This document shows positions 7,257 to 8,822 of a DNA stretch of 8,822 nt, one piece after another. The position numbers were made by a program, and so were the translations under genes. The stretch's first letter is position 1; the number at the start of each line of letters is the position of its first letter. Below the pieces are notes generated by a model. It was not told where the DNA came from. It saw only the letters and a program-made list of their open reading frames with translations, and did not search any database. The DNA comes from Pseudomonadota bacterium (GTDB taxonomy: Bacteria; Pseudomonadota; Gammaproteobacteria; Burkholderiales; Methylophilaceae), in NCBI GenBank assembly GCA_029549705.1, contig JAKPIR010000158.1, positions 1 to 8,822 on the forward strand. Direction: 5' to 3'.

Positions 7257-7292
7257 AAAAAAAACCCGCAACAGGATAAAGTGTTGCGGGTT
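7257..7292 (-). terminator. Strong rho-independent terminator, minus strand, with no protein gene upstream
   Basis: On the minus strand AACCCGCAACA pairs perfectly with TGTTGCGGGTT (11 bp; plus positions 7282-7292 and 7263-7273) around an 8-base loop. An eight-T run (plus A at 7257-7264) follows, two of which also take part in the stem. No minus-strand coding region precedes it before the rpsB start at 7726, so it should end a non-coding transcript. Confidence 0.88.
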
Positions 7293-7346
7293 AACGGGAG
7301 CGAAAATTGGAGATCTACGCCTGAATTTTAAATAGCAAAGCGCGTG
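7257..7346 (-). ncRNA. Candidate small RNA of about 90 nt (unrecognised family)
   Basis: The transcript is inferred from two signals pointing the same way: a plausible minus-strand promoter (7353-7380) and the strong terminator with a long T run at 7257-7292. The expected RNA starts near 7346 and would have about 54 unstructured-looking bases before the terminator stem, the general shape of an Hfq-dependent trans-acting small RNA. I do not recognise it as 6S, tmRNA, RNase P, SRP or any tRNA. No open reading frame of note lies inside. An alternative start from a TACAAT on the minus strand (plus 7480-7485) would make it about 215 nt. Confidence 0.45.
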
Positions 7347-7352
7347 CCAACT

Positions 7353-7380
7353 ATAATAATGATTAAATACAGTGAGTTAA
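7353..7380 (-). promoter_or_regulatory. Predicted promoter of the candidate small RNA
   Basis: On the minus strand TTAACT (plus 7375-7380) and TATTAT (plus 7353-7358) are separated by 16 bases; four of six and five of six bases match the sigma-70 consensus. The same bases give a TATAAT on the plus strand (7352-7357), but that lacks a -35. Confidence 0.4.
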
Positions 7381-7412
7381 GCTACAGGCAATCTATTTTA
7401 TTTGGCTACATT

Positions 7413-7430
7413 TTGGCTGTATACAGCCAA
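7413..7430. promoter_or_regulatory. 18-bp perfect palindrome, possible operator
   Basis: TTGGCTGTATACAGCCAA is self-complementary over all 18 bases. A related half-site TTGGCTAC lies just to its left at 7403-7410. It sits 33-50 bases upstream of the putative small RNA -35 and about 150 bases upstream of the rpsB start of transcription, a position that fits binding of a dimeric regulator. No regulator is identified. Confidence 0.4.
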
Positions 7431-7545
7431 TTGGTTGAAAAAAGCCATGATGTTGCAACCAAATCGCTAAAGCCAACGCATTGTATTACTGAAAATCGTT
7501 TCAATTTAACGGCTGTAATTCACGCCCGTAATGCGCGCAAAATGC

Positions 7546-7580
7546 TGGTAAACGATGGTGCTTGGTGGTATGATGCGCGC
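7546..7580 (+). promoter_or_regulatory. Predicted rpsB-tsf promoter with GC-only discriminator
   Basis: The extended -10 TGGTATGAT (7566-7574) has a weak -35 match (TGGTAA, 7546-7551) 17 bases upstream. The six bases after it are GCGCGC (7575-7580), the G+C-rich discriminator that in proteobacteria marks promoters of the translation apparatus repressed by ppGpp and DksA. Transcription would start near 7581, giving an rpsB leader of about 145 bases. The layout resembles the E. coli rpsB promoter as I remember it. Confidence 0.6.
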
Positions 7581-7598
7581 TCTGCAAATAAGCAGAGC
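7579..7598 (+). promoter_or_regulatory. Hairpin at the start of the rpsB leader
   Basis: GCTCTGC (7579-7585) and GCAGAGC (7592-7598) form a perfect 7-bp stem with an AAATAA loop, located at or within two bases of the predicted transcription start. It may protect the 5' end of the mRNA or form part of S2 autoregulation. Confidence 0.45.
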
Positions 7599-7644
7599 AT
7601 TAACTTAATAAAATCTACACACAGCCTATTCAAGGGTGCTTGTC

Positions 7645-7673
7645 GATTTAAAGCATAAAATATGTTTTAAATC
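7645..7673 (+). promoter_or_regulatory. Second rpsB leader hairpin
   Basis: GATTTAAA (7645-7652) pairs with TTTAAATC (7666-7673), and the stem continues inward through a G-T pair and CATA/TATG to a 3-base loop, about 13 pairs in all. It ends some 52 bases before the rpsB start codon. S2 represses its own operon through the leader in E. coli; a similar role here is inference. Confidence 0.4.
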
Positions 7674-7725
7674 AAAGTGTTGCTAGTGCTGTGTGCATTC
7701 ATAACCCATTGAAAAGAGAGAAACT

Positions 7726-8472
7726 ATGTCAGTCACTATGCGTGATATGTTAGAAGCCGGCGTTCACTTCGGCCACCAAACCCGTTACTGGAACCCAAAA
7801 ATGGCACCGTATATTTTTGGTGACCGCAACAAAATTCATATTGTTAACCTTGAAAAAACATTGCCTTTGTTTGAAGAGGCGCTAAAGCACGTCCGCACAT
7901 TGGCCGCAAACAAGGGTCGCATTTTATTCGTAGGTACAAAACGCCAGGCACGCGACATCGTCAAAGAAGAAGCATCGCGCGCTGGTTGTGCCTATGTGAA
8001 TCATCGCTGGTTAGGCGGAATGCTGACTAACTTTAAAACAGTGAAACAATCGATCAAACGCTTGCATGATTTTGATGCGATGTTGCTTGATGGCAGTTTA
8101 GATAAATTCGGTAAAAAAGAAGCGCTTGGCTATAAACGTGAAATTGAAAAATTAGAGCGCTCAATTGGCGGTATTAAAGAAATGGGTGGCTTGCCAGATG
8201 CCATTTTCATTATCGACGTTGGCCATGAAAGTGGTGCAATTACTGAAGCTGCTAAATTAGGCATTCCAGTGATTGGTATTGTTGATACAAACAACTCACC
8301 TGACGGCGTTGCGTTTGTAATCCCAGGTAACGATGACTCATCACGCGCAATTCGTCTATATGCACGCGGTATTGCAGATGCGGTACTAGAAGGTCGTAGC
8401 GCAGTGATTTCTGACATCGTCAAATCTGCCGCTGAAGAAGTTGCCCCAGCAACAGAAGCTGAAGCTGTTTAA
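7726..8472 (+). CDS. rpsB: 30S ribosomal protein S2
   Basis: S2 binds the small subunit late in assembly, at the head-body junction, and helps recruit S1. The 248-aa protein begins MSVTMRDMLEAGVHFGHQTR and contains the family signatures WNPKMAPYIFG, HIVNLEKT, ILFVGTKRQA, NHRWLGGMLTNF and GIPVIGIVDTNNSPDGV. The central coiled-coil hairpin lies roughly at residues 100-155. The C-terminal tail is Ala/Glu-rich, as is usual in proteobacteria. AGAGAG (7715-7720), 5 bases before the ATG, is the ribosome binding site. It is the first gene of the rpsB-tsf unit and diverges from map; transcription is probably growth-rate and ppGpp controlled through the promoter near 7570. Confidence 0.98.
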   Translation: MSVTMRDMLEAGVHFGHQTRYWNPKMAPYIFGDRNKIHIVNLEKTLPLFEEALKHVRTLAANKGRILFVGTKRQARDIVKEEASRAGCAYVNHRWLGGMLTNFKTVKQSIKRLHDFDAMLLDGSLDKFGKKEALGYKREIEKLERSIGGIKEMGGLPDAIFIIDVGHESGAITEAAKLGIPVIGIVDTNNSPDGVAFVIPGNDDSSRAIRLYARGIADAVLEGRSAVISDIVKSAAEEVAPATEAEAV

Positions 8473-8484
8473 TAAACGATAAAG

Positions 8485-8510
8485 AAAAAGGGGCTTTGTG
8501 CCCCTTTTTT
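8485..8510 (+). terminator. Terminator-like hairpin between rpsB and tsf
   Basis: The stem GGGGC (8490-8494) pairs with GCCCC (8500-8504) over a TTTGT loop and is extended by A/T pairs. Six T residues follow. It begins 12 bases after the rpsB stop. Read-through is expected because tsf normally shares the rpsB transcript, so it probably lowers tsf relative to rpsB; a separate tsf promoter is not clear. Confidence 0.85.
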
Positions 8511-8587
8511 AATTACTAAAAATTCAATTAAAACATAATAATAAACGCATTAATTAATGTGGTTTATAGATAATTTAGGAGCTAAAA

Positions 8588-8822
8588 ATGGCTGAAATTA
8601 CCGCAAGCATGGTGAAGGAATTACGTGAGCGCACCGATGCGCCAATGATGGATTGTAAAAAAGCTTTGACAGAAGCTGAAGGCGATATGACACGTGCAGA
8701 AGAAATCTTACGTGTACGTTTTGGCAACAAAGCAAGCAAAGCAGCAGGTCGTGTCGCGGCCGAAGGCACCGTGGGGATTAGCATCAGCGCAGATGGTAAA
8801 TCGGGAGCCATGATTGAAGTGA
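8588..8822 (+). CDS. tsf: Elongation factor Ts, N-terminal part (cut by the window end)
   Basis: EF-Ts is the guanine-nucleotide exchange factor that releases GDP from EF-Tu in the cytosol. The first 78 codons are present and the frame is open at the right edge. The product begins MAEITASMVKELRERTDAP and continues with MMDCKKAL, EAEGDMTRAEEILR and KAAGRVAAEG. These cover the UBA-like N-terminal domain and the start of the core; the TDxPMMDCKKAL segment includes the conserved EF-Tu contact region. The ribosome binding site AGGAG (8577-8581) lies 6 bases before the ATG. It follows rpsB after 115 bases, the near-universal bacterial order, with a terminator-like hairpin in between. Confidence 0.97.
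   Translation, partial: MAEITASMVKELRERTDAPMMDCKKALTEAEGDMTRAEEILRVRFGNKASKAAGRVAAEGTVGISISADGKSGAMIEV

Larger units (their letters stand above)
7017..7725. other. Long divergent intergenic region between map and rpsB
   Basis: This 709-base stretch has no credible protein gene. From left to right it holds a weak candidate map promoter, repeat copy 3 (7116-7179), an AT-rich stretch with nothing recognisable (about 7180-7256), a strong minus-strand terminator (7257-7292) and a candidate small RNA reading into it. Then come an 18-bp palindrome (7413-7430), a stretch with no recognised feature (about 7431-7545), the rpsB promoter, and an rpsB leader of about 145 bases with two hairpins. A 104-codon plus-strand frame at 7344-7658 lacks a ribosome binding site and overlaps these elements, so it is not called a gene. 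Confidence 0.7.

Noticed and set aside
7413..7430. LexA (SOS) box reading of the palindrome
   Set aside because: It holds CTGTATACAG, with only 4 bases between CTG and CAG, whereas the LexA site needs CTG and CAG 10 bases apart.
7344..7658. 104-codon plus-strand open frame before rpsB
   Set aside because: It starts at GTG without a ribosome binding site, has no recognisable protein features, and overlaps the rpsB promoter, leader hairpin and palindrome.
8548..8559. Palindrome CATTAATTAATG before tsf
   Set aside because: It is short and entirely AT-rich at its core, within AT-rich spacer sequence; expected by chance.

Overview
The window looks like part of a betaproteobacterial chromosome of moderate GC content. 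The Map, GlnD, S2 and EF-Ts sequences and the layout map-glnD divergent from rpsB-tsf fit this, and the overall look suggests a methylotroph-like Methylophilaceae member. That family-level placement is an inference, not a proof.

Left part (1-2485, plus strand): the 3' end of a large secreted protein gene, probably a type I secreted RTX/adhesin-like protein. It is followed after only 9 bases by an ABC exporter ATPase/permease of the type I secretion kind. Together they look like a substrate and its exporter; no membrane-fusion (HlyD-type) gene follows before the next unit.

Middle (2486-3570): two tandem paralogous one-domain cupins (91 and 90 aa, about half identical). Each has its own ribosome binding site, and a strong rho-independent terminator separates them. 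Neither keeps the usual cupin metal-binding histidines.

Right part (3571-8822): on the minus strand, map and glnD form a tight two-gene unit (5-base gap). On the plus strand, rpsB (complete) and tsf (cut by the window end) form the ribosomal protein S2 / elongation factor Ts unit, with a strong terminator-like hairpin between them. The 709-base gap between the divergent map and rpsB starts is much longer than it needs to be. It holds a dispersed repeat copy, a strong minus-strand terminator with no protein gene to terminate, a matching minus-strand promoter about 85 bases upstream of it (candidate small RNA), an 18-bp perfect palindrome, and an rpsB promoter with a GC-only discriminator followed by leader hairpins.

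The main unexplained features are a palindromic repeat of about 64 bp present three times in intergenic positions (3049, 3497 and 7116) and the candidate small RNA at 7257-7346. No CRISPR array, tRNA, rRNA, transposase gene or obvious defence system was seen.
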